NCBI GenBank assembly: GCA_031422315.1
Contig: JANOQN010000025.1
Coordinates: 1 to 15,292 of the forward strand
Direction of reading: 5' to 3'
DNA from: JANNYA01 sp031422315
GTDB lineage: Bacteria; Pseudomonadota; Gammaproteobacteria; Xanthomonadales; SZUA-5
DNA: 15,292 nucleotides
The notes under the pieces are model-generated. The model saw only the letters and a program-made list of their open reading frames with translations, made no database searches and was not told where the DNA came from. Below are positions 1 to 7,332 of the stretch, piece after piece (the stretch's first letter is position 1; each line of letters starts with the position of its first letter). The position numbers were made by a program, and so were the translations under genes.

Positions 1-132
1 TCGGCCCGCAGCTTCGATCCACGTTTCCTTCCCACGATTTGTCGCCTCCTCGCAGTTACGCTTCACTTCGCTCGCTGTGGTCAGCTTACGAGAGGACTTT
101 CACCTCCTAGAGTGCGCCCATGCTGGGCGCAC
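1..132 (-). mobile_element. 5' end of a group II intron (class C type), running off the left edge
   Basis: Read on the minus strand from 132 leftwards, the sequence begins GTGCGCCCA, which fits the group II intron 5' consensus GUGYG. It continues as a perfect 9-bp stem-loop (132-112) and then AGGAGGTGAAAGTCCTC, the GUGAAAGUCC-type block seen shortly after the 5' end of bacterial class C introns. The rest, to base 1, has the hairpin-rich, non-coding look of intron domain I. The element starts just after the T-tract of a terminator (135-158), the known preferred site for class C introns. Only domain I is inside the window; the reverse transcriptase/maturase gene and the catalytic domain V would lie to the left. 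The 5' boundary could be 134 instead of 132, because GTGTG also fits the consensus. No open reading frame here looks real. Class assignment is inferred from motif and site, not from a structural model. Confidence 0.78.
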
Positions 133-134
133 AC

Positions 135-158
135 AAAAAAAGCGCCCGAAAGCGCTTT
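135..158 (-). terminator. Intrinsic terminator of the DsrE-like gene; target site of the group II intron
   Basis: On the minus strand, AAAGCGC (158-152) pairs perfectly with GCGCTTT (145-139) around a six-base TTTCGG loop, and the T-tract continues to 135. This is a textbook rho-independent terminator. It lies about 136 bases beyond the stop of the minus-strand gene at 295-921. The bases between (159-294) hold no convincing gene and are taken as its 3' untranslated region. The intron begins 2-3 bases after the T-tract. Confidence 0.85.
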
Positions 159-294
159 GAGGATTGCAACTGTCACGCTTTGCAGCGCTTTATCTTTTTT
201 AGCTAGGTTACGGCCACAAGTGAGGGAGGGACGCCCGCAACAAGTGCGTAGAAACAATAGCTTACATCACATACTTAATGCAAGCTCTGATTGC

Positions 295-921
295 TTAAAT
301 CGTAATTCGACACGATTGCGCAAGCTGAGCAGCATAGGCGCCAGCCGAAATTTGAAAAACGGGCAACATAAACTCGCCTGTGTTTGCAAAAGTGAAGTCC
401 TGAGTATCATGGCTCGAGTTCTCCAACATCATGGCTTGGCTAAGCCCGAATAGTGGAAGGCTGCCAAACGCTTTTAGGTGTGCTGGGGAATTTTTATTCG
501 ACAACCTCTGTGCCGCCGAATTGCTCAACAGCAGTCGCACATTCCAGTCAAGCGCTAAAGCCGCAAGTGCAAGCTCACAGGCTTCTAGCATCAATATTGG
601 ATCGCTGGAAATCAACTCGACGATCAGCGTTGAGCCTTGCAAATCCAATACTGCGCCTTGCTGGGTCGCGGTAAAGAGCGTGATGGGCGTTTGCTGCCAG
701 CGCTCCAAAACCAGCGGCAGGCTAAGCCATTCAACGCCTTTGAATTCAGCTAGACCGCGCCGATGTGCGCCTGCTGGGCAAGCGAACCTTGCGACGGTGG
801 AAAATTTAGGATCACCGGCCGAATCGACGCACATCGAAAGCGCATCGCTGTAGTGATAAATCGCGCTAGCCTGTGGCGATCTTGCTTCTGGCAAATTTAC
901 GGTGAATAACTGATTCAGCAC
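295..921 (-). CDS. Uncharacterised protein with a C-terminal DsrE/TusC-like domain
   Basis: The product has 208 residues. From about residue 98 to the end it resembles the DsrE/DsrF/TusC fold. A beta strand (STLIVELISSDP) is followed by a helix ending in ALALDWNVRLLL, an 'LKAFGSLPLFGL' stretch like the TusC K-x-L-x-L-Y-G region, and a tail where 'LPVFQISAGAYAAQLAQSCRITI' matches the usual closing strand and helix of that family. DsrE-type proteins take part in sulfur relay or sulfur trafficking, but TusC itself is only about 120 residues. The first 95 residues are extra and unrecognised, and they contain Cys31 and Cys48. I see no signal peptide or membrane segment. The start is GTG at 921, supported by AAAGG six bases upstream. 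The gene diverges from the bepA-like gene across 49 bases and ends in a clear terminator. The family call is by eye and moderate; the N-terminal part has no assigned role. Confidence 0.6.
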   Translation of the reverse strand: MLNQLFTVNLPEARSPQASAIYHYSDALSMCVDSAGDPKFSTVARFACPAGAHRRGLAEFKGVEWLSLPLVLERWQQTPITLFTATQQGAVLDLQGSTLIVELISSDPILMLEACELALAALALDWNVRLLLSNSAAQRLSNKNSPAHLKAFGSLPLFGLSQAMMLENSSHDTQDFTFANTGEFMLPVFQISAGAYAAQLAQSCRITI

Positions 922-970
922 GGATCGCCTTTAACCTTTTTGCAACGGTGACTCTGCTAGCTTAGCGCCT

Positions 971-2548
971 ATGAAATCAATAACTCGACAACTCATCCAA
1001 GCCATCTTGCTTTTATTAGTTATCACGCATGCCTTTGCTGCGCAAGATGAAATCAATCTGCCCGATTTTGGCAATTCCGCCAATGCGGGCATCTCAGATC
1101 GCGAGGAATATTATTACTCGCTCGGTTTTTTGCGCTCTATGCGCAATGCCGGTGTGCTGATTGAAGATCCTGAACTGGTCGAGTATCTGCGAACACTCGC
1201 GACCAGATTGTCGGAAAGCTCTGATAAGCCCGAGCAAAGCGTTGGCTTTTTCTTGATTAACGAAGATGCATTCAATGCTTTTGCAGTGCCAGGAGGATTC
1301 GTCGGCGTGAACTCGGGCATGATTTTGCAAGCCGGAAAAGAATCCGAACTTGCGTCAGTGTTAGCGCACGAAATTGCGCACGTCACCCAAAAGCATTCAA
1401 TCCGGCAAATAGAGCGCAGCCAGAAAGCCAGTTTGCCCATCATGTTGGGTACCTTGGCACTCATGGCAGCAGCGTCGCAATCAAACAGTCGCAGCAGCGG
1501 CGACGCCGGCCAAGCCGCGATGATTTCAGGTATGGCGCTAATGCAGCAGCTACAAATTAACTATACGCGTGACAATGAGTTTGAAGCGGATCGAATTGGC
1601 ATTCGATCCTTAAAACGCGCAGGGTTCGATGTGACTTCGATGCCAGCCATGTTTAGCCGGATGCAGTCGCTGTATCGCACCAGCAGTGGCAATCGGGTGC
1701 CGCAATATTTACAAACTCACCCCATTAGCGTGACCAGGGTCGCGGAAGCCAAAGCCCGCGCGCTAGAGCTTGGCGGCGCGCCAGTACCGGAGCGCGATTA
1801 CAAGTTCCAGCTGATGCGCGAACGCGTGCGCGTGCTGCAAGCAAAAGACTTTCCGAAGCTAGTCACGTACTACCAAGCCACGCTGGCTGCGCGCGGATCG
1901 CTGCCGGCGCTGCATTACGGCCACGCGATGGCGCTCAGCTACGCTGGTAATGCGGAACTGGCTCGATCTGAGCTGAGAAAAGTCCAGTTTGACGCTAGCT
2001 TGCCACTGGCCCAGCGCAATTTGTTGGCACTCAGTAGCAAGCTGCTCAGCCTAGAAATTGATGAACGCGCGAAGGCCACCGCGAGTTGGAACCAAGGTTA
2101 TGCGGCGCTGTTAAATGCGCATCCGCGCCACCGCGTGATTGGTATGCGCTATGCGGGTGCACTGATTAATCAAGCCAGCAAAGCCCCGGCGCAGCAAGCG
2201 ATTGAACTATTGCGAGAGCTATCAACCGCGTACGAATCCGATCCTGGCGTTTATGAGCTGCTGGCGCGCGCCTATGAAATTGCCGGGCAAACCGCGCGCG
2301 CGGCGGAAAGCTATGCGCGCGCTTCAGCCTATCGCGGCGCGCTTGAAGATTCGCTCGCGCAGCTGCAAAACTTAACCCAGCGCACGGATTTGAGCTTTTA
2401 CGAGCGCTCCAGAGTGGACGCGCTGATCGCCGAAATTACCCCAATTGTGCTGGAAATTCGAGAGCGCGAAAACCGCACCGGGCCTTCGCCGAACCGGCAA
2501 GTGAGCTCGGCGCTCAATTCGATGCTGCAAAATCCCGCCGAAAGATAG
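971..2548 (+). CDS. bepA: BepA-like periplasmic M48 zinc metalloprotease with TPR-like repeats
   Basis: This is a 525-residue exported protease resembling BepA (YfgC), which assists or degrades outer-membrane beta-barrel proteins such as LptD during assembly by the BAM complex. Residues 1-23 form a signal peptide (MKSITRQ, hydrophobic core, AFA-A). The M48 domain spans roughly 45-265. It has the zinc motif HEIAH (His133, Glu134, His137), a third ligand Glu203 in the NEFEAD motif with Asp207, and His250 in 'THP', which corresponds to the histidine that in E. coli BepA plugs the active site. The remainder, about 290-500, is helical with TPR-like periodicity (for example 'AYEIAGQTARAAESYARA'). 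E. coli BepA has 487 residues, so this version is slightly longer. The ATG at 971 has no strong ribosome-binding site but directly precedes the signal peptide. tadA follows after four bases, so the two are probably co-transcribed. Confidence 0.88.
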   Translation: MKSITRQLIQAILLLLVITHAFAAQDEINLPDFGNSANAGISDREEYYYSLGFLRSMRNAGVLIEDPELVEYLRTLATRLSESSDKPEQSVGFFLINEDAFNAFAVPGGFVGVNSGMILQAGKESELASVLAHEIAHVTQKHSIRQIERSQKASLPIMLGTLALMAAASQSNSRSSGDAGQAAMISGMALMQQLQINYTRDNEFEADRIGIRSLKRAGFDVTSMPAMFSRMQSLYRTSSGNRVPQYLQTHPISVTRVAEAKARALELGGAPVPERDYKFQLMRERVRVLQAKDFPKLVTYYQATLAARGSLPALHYGHAMALSYAGNAELARSELRKVQFDASLPLAQRNLLALSSKLLSLEIDERAKATASWNQGYAALLNAHPRHRVIGMRYAGALINQASKAPAQQAIELLRELSTAYESDPGVYELLARAYEIAGQTARAAESYARASAYRGALEDSLAQLQNLTQRTDLSFYERSRVDALIAEITPIVLEIRERENRTGPSPNRQVSSALNSMLQNPAER

Positions 2549-2552
2549 CGCG

Positions 2553-3008
2553 ATGAACAGCGCCGAGCGCGTGCATTGGATGCGCTGTGCGCTAGCGCAA
2601 GCAAAATTGGCCTACGAACTAGGTGAAGTACCGGTAGGCGCAGTGTTGGTTCGAAATGGCGAGCTAATCGCGAGCGCGCATAATCAAACGCGCACCATGG
2701 TCGACCCCACTGCACACGCTGAAGTGCGCGTTTTGCAAAAAGCAGCGCACGTTTTACGTAATGAGCGGCTACTCGACTGCACGTTGGTGTGCACACTTGA
2801 GCCCTGCGCGATGTGTGTCGGCGCATTGATGCAAGCGCGGATTGCTTGCCTCATTTTCGGCGCGAATGAGCCTAAAACCGGCGCCTGCGGAAGTGCCTTT
2901 GACTTGCTGAGTGATCCAGCGCACGGGCGCGAAATTGAGCTCGTACGAGGTGTGCTTGCAGAAGATTCGGCACTACTGATGCAGAAGTTTTTTTCTGATA
3001 AGCGTTGA
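2553..3008 (+). CDS. tadA: tRNA-specific adenosine-34 deaminase TadA
   Basis: TadA converts adenosine to inosine at the wobble position 34 of tRNA-Arg(ACG) in the cytoplasm. The 151-residue protein has the full cytidine/deoxycytidylate deaminase zinc site: His55-Ala56-Glu57 (zinc ligand and proton shuttle) and Pro84-Cys85-Ala-Met-Cys88 (two zinc-ligand cysteines). The opening 'WMRCALAQAKLAYELGEVPV' and 'VPVGAVLV' are typical TadA N-terminal sequence, as is the 'LLMQKFFSDKR' ending. Length fits the family (about 150-170). The ATG at 2553 lies four bases after the bepA-like stop, which suggests coupled expression. The 68 bases between this gene and the next are A/T-rich and show no clear terminator. 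Confidence 0.95.
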   Translation: MNSAERVHWMRCALAQAKLAYELGEVPVGAVLVRNGELIASAHNQTRTMVDPTAHAEVRVLQKAAHVLRNERLLDCTLVCTLEPCAMCVGALMQARIACLIFGANEPKTGACGSAFDLLSDPAHGREIELVRGVLAEDSALLMQKFFSDKR

Positions 3009-3076
3009 TCGGTTATTATTGCCATTGTTTCTTAAAAAAAGCGCAATAAAATCATGCAAATCGTTGGTTTTAGACT

Positions 3077-4096
3077 ATGAAAATTCTCGTGACCGGTAGC
3101 GCCGGTTTTATTGGTTGTGAAGTGGCGCTGCAGCTCTTGGCAGATGGTTATGACGTTATTGGTTTGGATAACTTAAACCCTTATTACGACGTTTCACTTA
3201 AAAAAGCGCGAATTGATCGATTAACGCCGCACCCAAATTATATGCATGCGCACGTTGAATTGTCAGACCGCGCGCAAGTTGATCAGTTGTTTGAGCGATT
3301 TAGGCCTGAACGCGTGGTGCATTTAGCCGCGCAAGCAGGCGTTCGATATGCGGCTGAAAACCCACATATTTATGTCAACAGTAATATTGTCGGCTTTCTG
3401 CATGTTATTGAAAACTGCCGTCATTTTGGGGTAAATCACCTAGTGTATGCGTCGACCAGTTCCGTTTACGGTGCCAACGAAACGATGCCATTTACCGAAA
3501 ATCAGGCATGCGAACATCCGCTAACGCTTTACGCCGCAAGTAAAAAAGCCAACGAGCTTATGGCGCATTCGTACGCACACTTGTTCCAAATTCCTTGCAC
3601 TGGTTTGCGGTTTTTTACTGTTTATGGGCCATGGGGAAGGCCGGATATGGCCTTATTTAAATTCGCCAAAGCAATTTTAACGAACCAGCCGATTGAGCTT
3701 TACAACTACGGCCAGCATAAGCGTAGTTTTACCTATATTTCAGACATTGTTGAAGGTATTGTGCGGATATTAGCGCAGCCGCCGAATAAATTTGTGCCGC
3801 CGCCAAACGCGCCAACGCCAGGTTGCGACAGTGCCGTCGCGCCTTATAAAATATATAATATTGGCAATGCCGAATCGGTGCCGCTATTGGATTATGTCGA
3901 TCAATTAGAAATTGCGCTCGGGCGAAAAGCACAGCGCATATTGCTGCCACTGCAAGCGGGTGATGTGCAAGCTTCGGAAGCCTCGGTTGCGCGTCTTTTT
4001 GATGCCGTGGGCTATCAGCCGCAAGTGAGCGTTGCGGCTGGTGTGACGCGTTTTGTGAAGTGGTTCAAGGAGCATCCGCAGTTCGGTGGGATTTAG
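3077..4096 (+). CDS. NAD-dependent sugar epimerase, UDP-glucuronate 4-epimerase-like
   Basis: This is a 339-residue extended short-chain dehydrogenase/reductase. It carries the NAD-binding G-x-x-G-x-x-G (Gly7, Gly10, Gly13, in MKILVTGSAGFIG) and the catalytic Tyr152-x-x-x-Lys156 (YAASK), with 'STSSVYG' upstream. The block 'GLDNLNPYYDVSLKKARID' and the late 'APYKIYNIGNAE' are typical of UDP-glucuronate 4-epimerases (CapI/LpsL/WbtF type), which interconvert UDP-glucuronate and UDP-galacturonate for capsule or LPS synthesis. The proline-rich loop at about 234-252 is usual for this group. The exact substrate is inferred. The gene stands without other polysaccharide genes next to it; the nearest is the glycosyltransferase at 8869-9996. 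It converges on the TraB-family gene across 46 bases in which I see no strong terminator. Confidence 0.85.
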   Translation: MKILVTGSAGFIGCEVALQLLADGYDVIGLDNLNPYYDVSLKKARIDRLTPHPNYMHAHVELSDRAQVDQLFERFRPERVVHLAAQAGVRYAAENPHIYVNSNIVGFLHVIENCRHFGVNHLVYASTSSVYGANETMPFTENQACEHPLTLYAASKKANELMAHSYAHLFQIPCTGLRFFTVYGPWGRPDMALFKFAKAILTNQPIELYNYGQHKRSFTYISDIVEGIVRILAQPPNKFVPPPNAPTPGCDSAVAPYKIYNIGNAESVPLLDYVDQLEIALGRKAQRILLPLQAGDVQASEASVARLFDAVGYQPQVSVAAGVTRFVKWFKEHPQFGGI

Positions 4097-4142
4097 CGGT
4101 AGTGCAACGCGTCAGTCTCGCAAGTTTACGTCCGGTTTTTCA

Positions 4143-5417
4143 TCACAACTTGCCAATAAACACCGCCGTGGTAATCCACACGGCAATGCTGGTGCCAAGG
4201 CTGGTTAGGAAAAAGATCGTCAAGATTCTGGCGACGCGATTGGTCCAAAAACCGCTGATTTTGTTGAGATCAACTTTTAAGGCTTCAAAATCTTTGATGG
4301 TGGGGCGCTTTAGCCAGAGCTCAACCGCAGCGGCGACCATGCCGCTGGAAATAGCCGGGTGCAATACGGTGATCGGAGCGGCCAATGCTGCGGCGATGGC
4401 GCTCAGCGGGCTGGCGAGCGCAAACAGCGCGCCGATCAGCGTGCCACCGGCGGTTACACCCAAGTAAATCATCAGAAATTCTTGCCCAACGGCAAAACCT
4501 TTAGAAAAACCGTATAGCAAACCGGCTACCAGAAAGGTGATAAAACCCCAGCCGATGAGTTTGGGCCAAATAGACGGCTTGGGTTTTTGATTGAGCACAG
4601 CGATTTCTTGCTCGGGCTCAATTTTGCTAGTACTGAGCGCTAGGGCAGTGCCGGCTAAATGCCCTGCGCCAATGACTACCAATACTTTTTTGCGGTTAGT
4701 AGTTTCCGTAGCATTACCAAATACAGTCGCACTGGCGCGCAGCTTTGCGGCCATAAAACGATCGCGCTCTGCGATCAACGCCTCAAACAGGGCAGGTGAG
4801 TCTTGCTCGAACTCGCTAAACGTGGCGTGCAGCAAATCGCTTTGCTTGAGTTTTTCGATATCCTCCGTTTGTACGTGGTCATCGTTAAAGCTGCCTAGGG
4901 CCAGGCTGGTCATCAGCTTAGTGCCACCCCAAAAGCCTAATGCGGCACGGCACCTGGCTAACGTCAAACCCACTTCCCGATCCACTAGCCAAAGCGGCAA
5001 GTTTTGCGCCTTGGCGCCTTGAATGGCGGCTAGCATTTCCGCGCCGGGTTCTACGCCAGATTCCTTGGCGATGCGCCGCTGATAGGCGCCCAGCGCTAAA
5101 TTCGCGGCCACTAAACCAACTTTGTTGTGTTTGATAATCTCGAATAAATCCAAACGCTGATAGGCATCCGGATCCAGCAGCGCTTGATAGCGGCCTTGAT
5201 CGAGCTCAATGGCTATCGCATCAAATGATTCTTGCGCCATTAATATCCGCACCGCATCAGCGCTGGCTTTGGAAACGTGCGCGGTGCCAAGTAGCGTGTA
5301 GTCTATTTGCCCGATCTGAAGCCGCTCGATCGGTTGCGCGGCAATCAGTTCAAGTGAATCAGCATCAATTGGTGCGGGGAACCCGGCGGCGGGGTTGGTA
5401 GCGTCAATGTGGCTCAT
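4143..5417 (-). CDS. TraB/PrgY-family protein with C-terminal membrane domain
   Basis: The product is 424 residues long. The N-terminal soluble domain (about 30-275) carries the TraB-family landmarks: GTAHVS (44-49, with His47), ELDxxR (Glu71, Asp73, Arg76), a Arg147 in 'LVDREVGLTL', and the GAGH motif at 250-253. The family is named after the enterococcal TraB/PrgY proteins that reduce sex-pheromone activity. It shares conserved histidine and acidic residues with TIKI/GumN-type proteins suspected to be metal-dependent peptidases. The C-terminal third has several hydrophobic segments (about 285-306, 314-340, 340-365 and 397-421), so the protein is likely anchored in the inner membrane. The true role in this organism is unknown. 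Its ATG (5417) overlaps the stop of the DUF484 gene in an ATGA, so the two are translationally coupled. Confidence 0.82.
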   Translation of the reverse strand: MSHIDATNPAAGFPAPIDADSLELIAAQPIERLQIGQIDYTLLGTAHVSKASADAVRILMAQESFDAIAIELDQGRYQALLDPDAYQRLDLFEIIKHNKVGLVAANLALGAYQRRIAKESGVEPGAEMLAAIQGAKAQNLPLWLVDREVGLTLARCRAALGFWGGTKLMTSLALGSFNDDHVQTEDIEKLKQSDLLHATFSEFEQDSPALFEALIAERDRFMAAKLRASATVFGNATETTNRKKVLVVIGAGHLAGTALALSTSKIEPEQEIAVLNQKPKPSIWPKLIGWGFITFLVAGLLYGFSKGFAVGQEFLMIYLGVTAGGTLIGALFALASPLSAIAAALAAPITVLHPAISSGMVAAAVELWLKRPTIKDFEALKVDLNKISGFWTNRVARILTIFFLTSLGTSIAVWITTAVFIGKL

Positions 5418-6112
5418 GCGGCGCGATCAAGCTGCGCGGCGAGCGCGTTGCGCAGCAGCTCGGCGATCATTTCTAACACCACCGTGCCCATGCCCGGATG
5501 GAAGCGATTGGCATCGCTGCTGCCAATAGCTAGCAGGCCAACTGGTTCGAGTGGCAGTAATACAGCGCTATCGACTTCACCGGCGCGCTCAGCAAACAAG
5601 AATTCGAGAATCTCAGGCCGCAGCCGCCCGCAAATCGCCTGCTTGTGGCGCGTGGCATCGCCCAATGCGGCAACCGCTTGCGCTTCTGGCGCACGCAGCA
5701 GCCAAGTTTGTGCAAGCGCTGGCTGGTGCGCGTCTAAATCAGGACCGTCAAAAAAACAAAGCTTGATCAAATCGGTGTGGAAATCTTCCTGTAGCGACGC
5801 GCCAATTTGCTGCAAGGTTTCGTGCAGGCTGCGTGCTTTGATTAACCGCAGCGATAATAAATGCACTCGCTGCACCAGCAGCTCGTTTTCTTGCGCAATT
5901 TGAATTAGTTGACTCAACTTGCTCAGCAGCTGGGTATTTTTTTCCCGCAGCACGTCTAACTGATAAGCGGCGAGCGATGTCGTGCCTTGCGTTTGCTTAG
6001 GCAGCCGCAGTGTGCTCAAAAGCTCGGGGTGCTGCTCAAAAAAACCGGGGTTGGCTTGCAAAAACAGCGCGATTTGTGCGCTGTCTAGCGCTTTGCTATC
6101 TGCAGTGGGCAT
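5414..6112 (-). CDS. DUF484 family protein (GAF-like)
   Basis: The product has 232 residues from the chosen start. DUF484 proteins are widespread in proteobacteria and of unknown function, with a short helical N-terminus, a coiled coil and a GAF-like domain. Here residues about 9-40 contain the family opening 'IALFLQANPGFFEQHPELL' and 'LRLP'. About 48-95 is a heptad-like coiled coil. About 96-228 is the GAF-like part, with 'SAVLLPL', 'PVGLLAIGSSDANRFHPGMGT' as its core and 'LEMIAELLRNAL' near the end. The start at 6112 is preferred over an upstream in-frame start at 6163. It has GGAG seven bases upstream and gives the typical DUF484 N-terminus, whereas the extra 17 residues look non-coding. 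In many proteobacteria this gene lies between dapF and xerC; here it is instead paired with the TraB-family gene by a four-base overlap. Confidence 0.88.
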   Translation of the reverse strand: MPTADSKALDSAQIALFLQANPGFFEQHPELLSTLRLPKQTQGTTSLAAYQLDVLREKNTQLLSKLSQLIQIAQENELLVQRVHLLSLRLIKARSLHETLQQIGASLQEDFHTDLIKLCFFDGPDLDAHQPALAQTWLLRAPEAQAVAALGDATRHKQAICGRLRPEILEFLFAERAGEVDSAVLLPLEPVGLLAIGSSDANRFHPGMGTVVLEMIAELLRNALAAQLDRAA

Positions 6113-6244
6113 TGCTGTACTCCAAAAAACGTGGAGCATGCGCAATGTCAGCGCATTGGTCAAAGGTTCGGTGTTTTGTGCTCAGAAAACTGGCTGTTGA
6201 TAGCCTCAGGCGATGCTCTGGACTGGGCTGCAATTGCGCCGCTT

Positions 6245-6263
6245 CCTGGGGCGATGCCCCAGG
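6245..6263. repeat. Perfect palindrome, copy 1 of a CCT(G/A)GGGC-type hairpin
   Basis: CCTGGGGC (6245-6252), loop GAT, GCCCCAGG (6256-6263) form an eight-base-pair stem with a three-base loop. No T-tract follows on either strand, so it is not a standard terminator. The core of the hairpin at 13770-13788 has the same layout (CCTAGGGC, GCT, GCCCTAGG), which suggests a small repeat family. Confidence 0.6.
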
Positions 6264-6317
6264 CTGATATGCGATCGCGCCGTTGGCGCTAAAAAATGCA
6301 GGTCTTTTAGCCTTTGG

Positions 6318-6343
6318 GCTTTTGATATCCACGAATCAAAAGC
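6318..6343. repeat. Inverted repeat with 9-base arms
   Basis: GCTTTTGAT (6318-6326) and ATCAAAAGC (6335-6343) are exact inverse complements separated by eight bases. It lies in the gap downstream of the M23 gene and upstream of the DUF484 gene on the minus strand. It could be a protein-binding site for DUF484 expression or part of a 3' structure of the M23 transcript; nothing here decides between them. Confidence 0.4.
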
Positions 6344-6421
6344 GATAAAGGCGCGTCCGCAACCCAGCCTGGCAGCGCCTTAGGACAACATCGCCCGGAT
6401 TGTTTTTCGCGCAAAACATTT

Positions 6422-7216
6422 CTATATCCCCGGCAACACCAATGCCGGATCCAGCTTTTCCTGAAACCACTGCACCTGAAAATGCAAATGCGGGCCGGTG
6501 GAGCGCCCGCTGGTTCCGATTTCGCCGATTTTATCACCGGCACTCACCACTTGGCCCTCGATTACATTGATCTGGCTCATGTGGATGTAAACCGTGTTGA
6601 TGCCAAAGCCGTGATCTAGGATCAGCGTTTTGCCGGTCATGACCATATCGTCGTGCCGCAGGCTGACTTTGCCGCTCAGCGCGGCTTTCACCACGGTGCC
6701 AGTAGGCGCGGCAATATCCAGCCCCAAATGCGGGCTTCCCGGAGTGCCGTTGGTAATACGCTGGCTGCCATAAATGCCGCTAATGCGCCCCATAGCTGGC
6801 CAAATCAGTGGCTGCTGCCAGCCTAAAAGCGCAGATTCAACCGCGCGTGCTTTGGTGATAAGCGCGCCTTCGGCTTGAATGCGTTTTTGCGTCGCCGGAT
6901 CCGGCGTAACCGTGTTTTGCGGCACGCCGTTGACGATCTCGGTTTTCCAAACGCGTGGTGTAATGACCACCGCAATATTTGACTTACAGGTTCCCGATTG
7001 CACGCTGAGCGTCATTTTTCGAACATCACGGCCCGCACCAAACACAAAGCGCGAATCCGGTGCCAATTTCAACCGTCTACCCGCCAACATCAATACGCTG
7101 CCTGGGTTGGCTTGACCGATGATCAGCGAACCCGCTGGAACCTCTTTAGGAAGCACTACACCGCAAGTTGGGTCAGCGGAAGCGAGAGTACTTATGCAAA
7201 CCAGCAATGACGTCAT
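6422..7216 (-). CDS. Exported M23-family (LytM-like) metallopeptidase
   Basis: The product is a 264-residue secreted protein with a C-terminal M23 domain. These zinc enzymes cut peptidoglycan cross-links or act as amidase activators. With the start at 7216, all active-site residues are present: His163 and Asp167 (HLGLD), His212 (YIHMS) and His243-x-His245 (GPHLHF). This argues for a catalytically competent peptidase rather than a degenerate activator. The N-terminal part (about 15-100) is probably a beta-rich domain, with 'VPAGSLIIGQANPGSVLMLAGRRL' typical of proteins of this architecture. The start is uncertain. ATG 7216 has AGG six bases upstream and gives a short hydrophobic leader ending ASA-D, but without the usual positive residue. 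The frame stays open to a GTG at 7339, yet that extension reads through a palindromic repeat and overlaps the sdaA stop. The gene lies 116 bases downstream of sdaA and may share its transcript. Confidence 0.87.
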   Translation of the reverse strand: MTSLLVCISTLASADPTCGVVLPKEVPAGSLIIGQANPGSVLMLAGRRLKLAPDSRFVFGAGRDVRKMTLSVQSGTCKSNIAVVITPRVWKTEIVNGVPQNTVTPDPATQKRIQAEGALITKARAVESALLGWQQPLIWPAMGRISGIYGSQRITNGTPGSPHLGLDIAAPTGTVVKAALSGKVSLRHDDMVMTGKTLILDHGFGINTVYIHMSQINVIEGQVVSAGDKIGEIGTSGRSTGPHLHFQVQWFQEKLDPALVLPGI

Positions 7217-7251
7217 TAAAAACCTGAGTGAATTTCTGACGCCTGCACTGG

Positions 7252-7271
7252 ATCCCCGCCTTCGCGGGGAT
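7252..7271. repeat. REP-like palindromic repeat in the sdaA-M23 gap
   Basis: ATCCCCGC (7252-7259), loop CTTC, GCGGGGAT (7264-7271) form a perfect eight-base-pair hairpin, flanked by TGG and GACG. This core occurs as a dispersed intergenic repeat in many Neisseria, Xanthomonas and Burkholderiales genomes, where it is often mistranslated as 'SPRRRG' or 'DPRLRGDD'. Both readings appear in the open frames here. No T-tract adjoins it. It may protect the 3' end of the sdaA message or partly separate sdaA and M23 gene expression. Confidence 0.75.
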
Positions 7272-7332
7272 GACGAGGCGGGTATCAGCTTTAGGCGGGA
7301 TGCGGATATCAAGGTGGATTGCAAAATTGCAC

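Larger units (their letters stand above)
6113..6421. other. 309-base gap without a gene, rich in inverted repeats
   Basis: I find no credible gene between the M23 peptidase stop and the DUF484 start. The open frames here lack ribosome-binding sites and family features. The gap holds four perfect inverted repeats: 6245-6263 (8-bp stem, 3-base loop), 6277-6289 (5-bp stem, 3-base loop), 6318-6343 (9-bp arms, 8-base loop) and 6348-6381 (7-bp arms, 20-base loop). On the minus strand the 6348-6381 stem is followed by TTTATCGCTTTT, so it may weakly terminate the M23 transcript. No promoter stands out by eye for the DUF484 gene. Confidence 0.6.

Noticed and set aside
112..453. Plus-strand open frame of 113 codons across the left edge.
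   Set aside because: It covers the intron 5' hairpin, the terminator and the end of the minus-strand gene, has no ribosome-binding site and no family features.
3776..3850. Proline-rich stretch in the epimerase, first taken for an insertion.
   Set aside because: UDP-glucuronate 4-epimerases commonly have a proline-rich variable loop just before the 'APY-x-x-YNIG' block.
6010..6267. Plus-strand frame opposite the DUF484 start.
   Set aside because: It lies mostly antisense to a well-supported gene and its residue composition is cysteine-rich and shadow-like.
6277..6289. GCGCC-GTT-GGCGC stem next to six A, considered as a terminator.
   Set aside because: On the plus strand the stem is followed by A, and on the minus strand the T run comes before the stem, so neither strand has terminator polarity.
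6307..6543. Minus-strand frame ending 'LSLLIRGYQKPKG', briefly reminiscent of a YidD start.
   Set aside because: The match is only about six residues, the YidD cysteine motifs are absent, and most of the frame overlaps the M23 gene.
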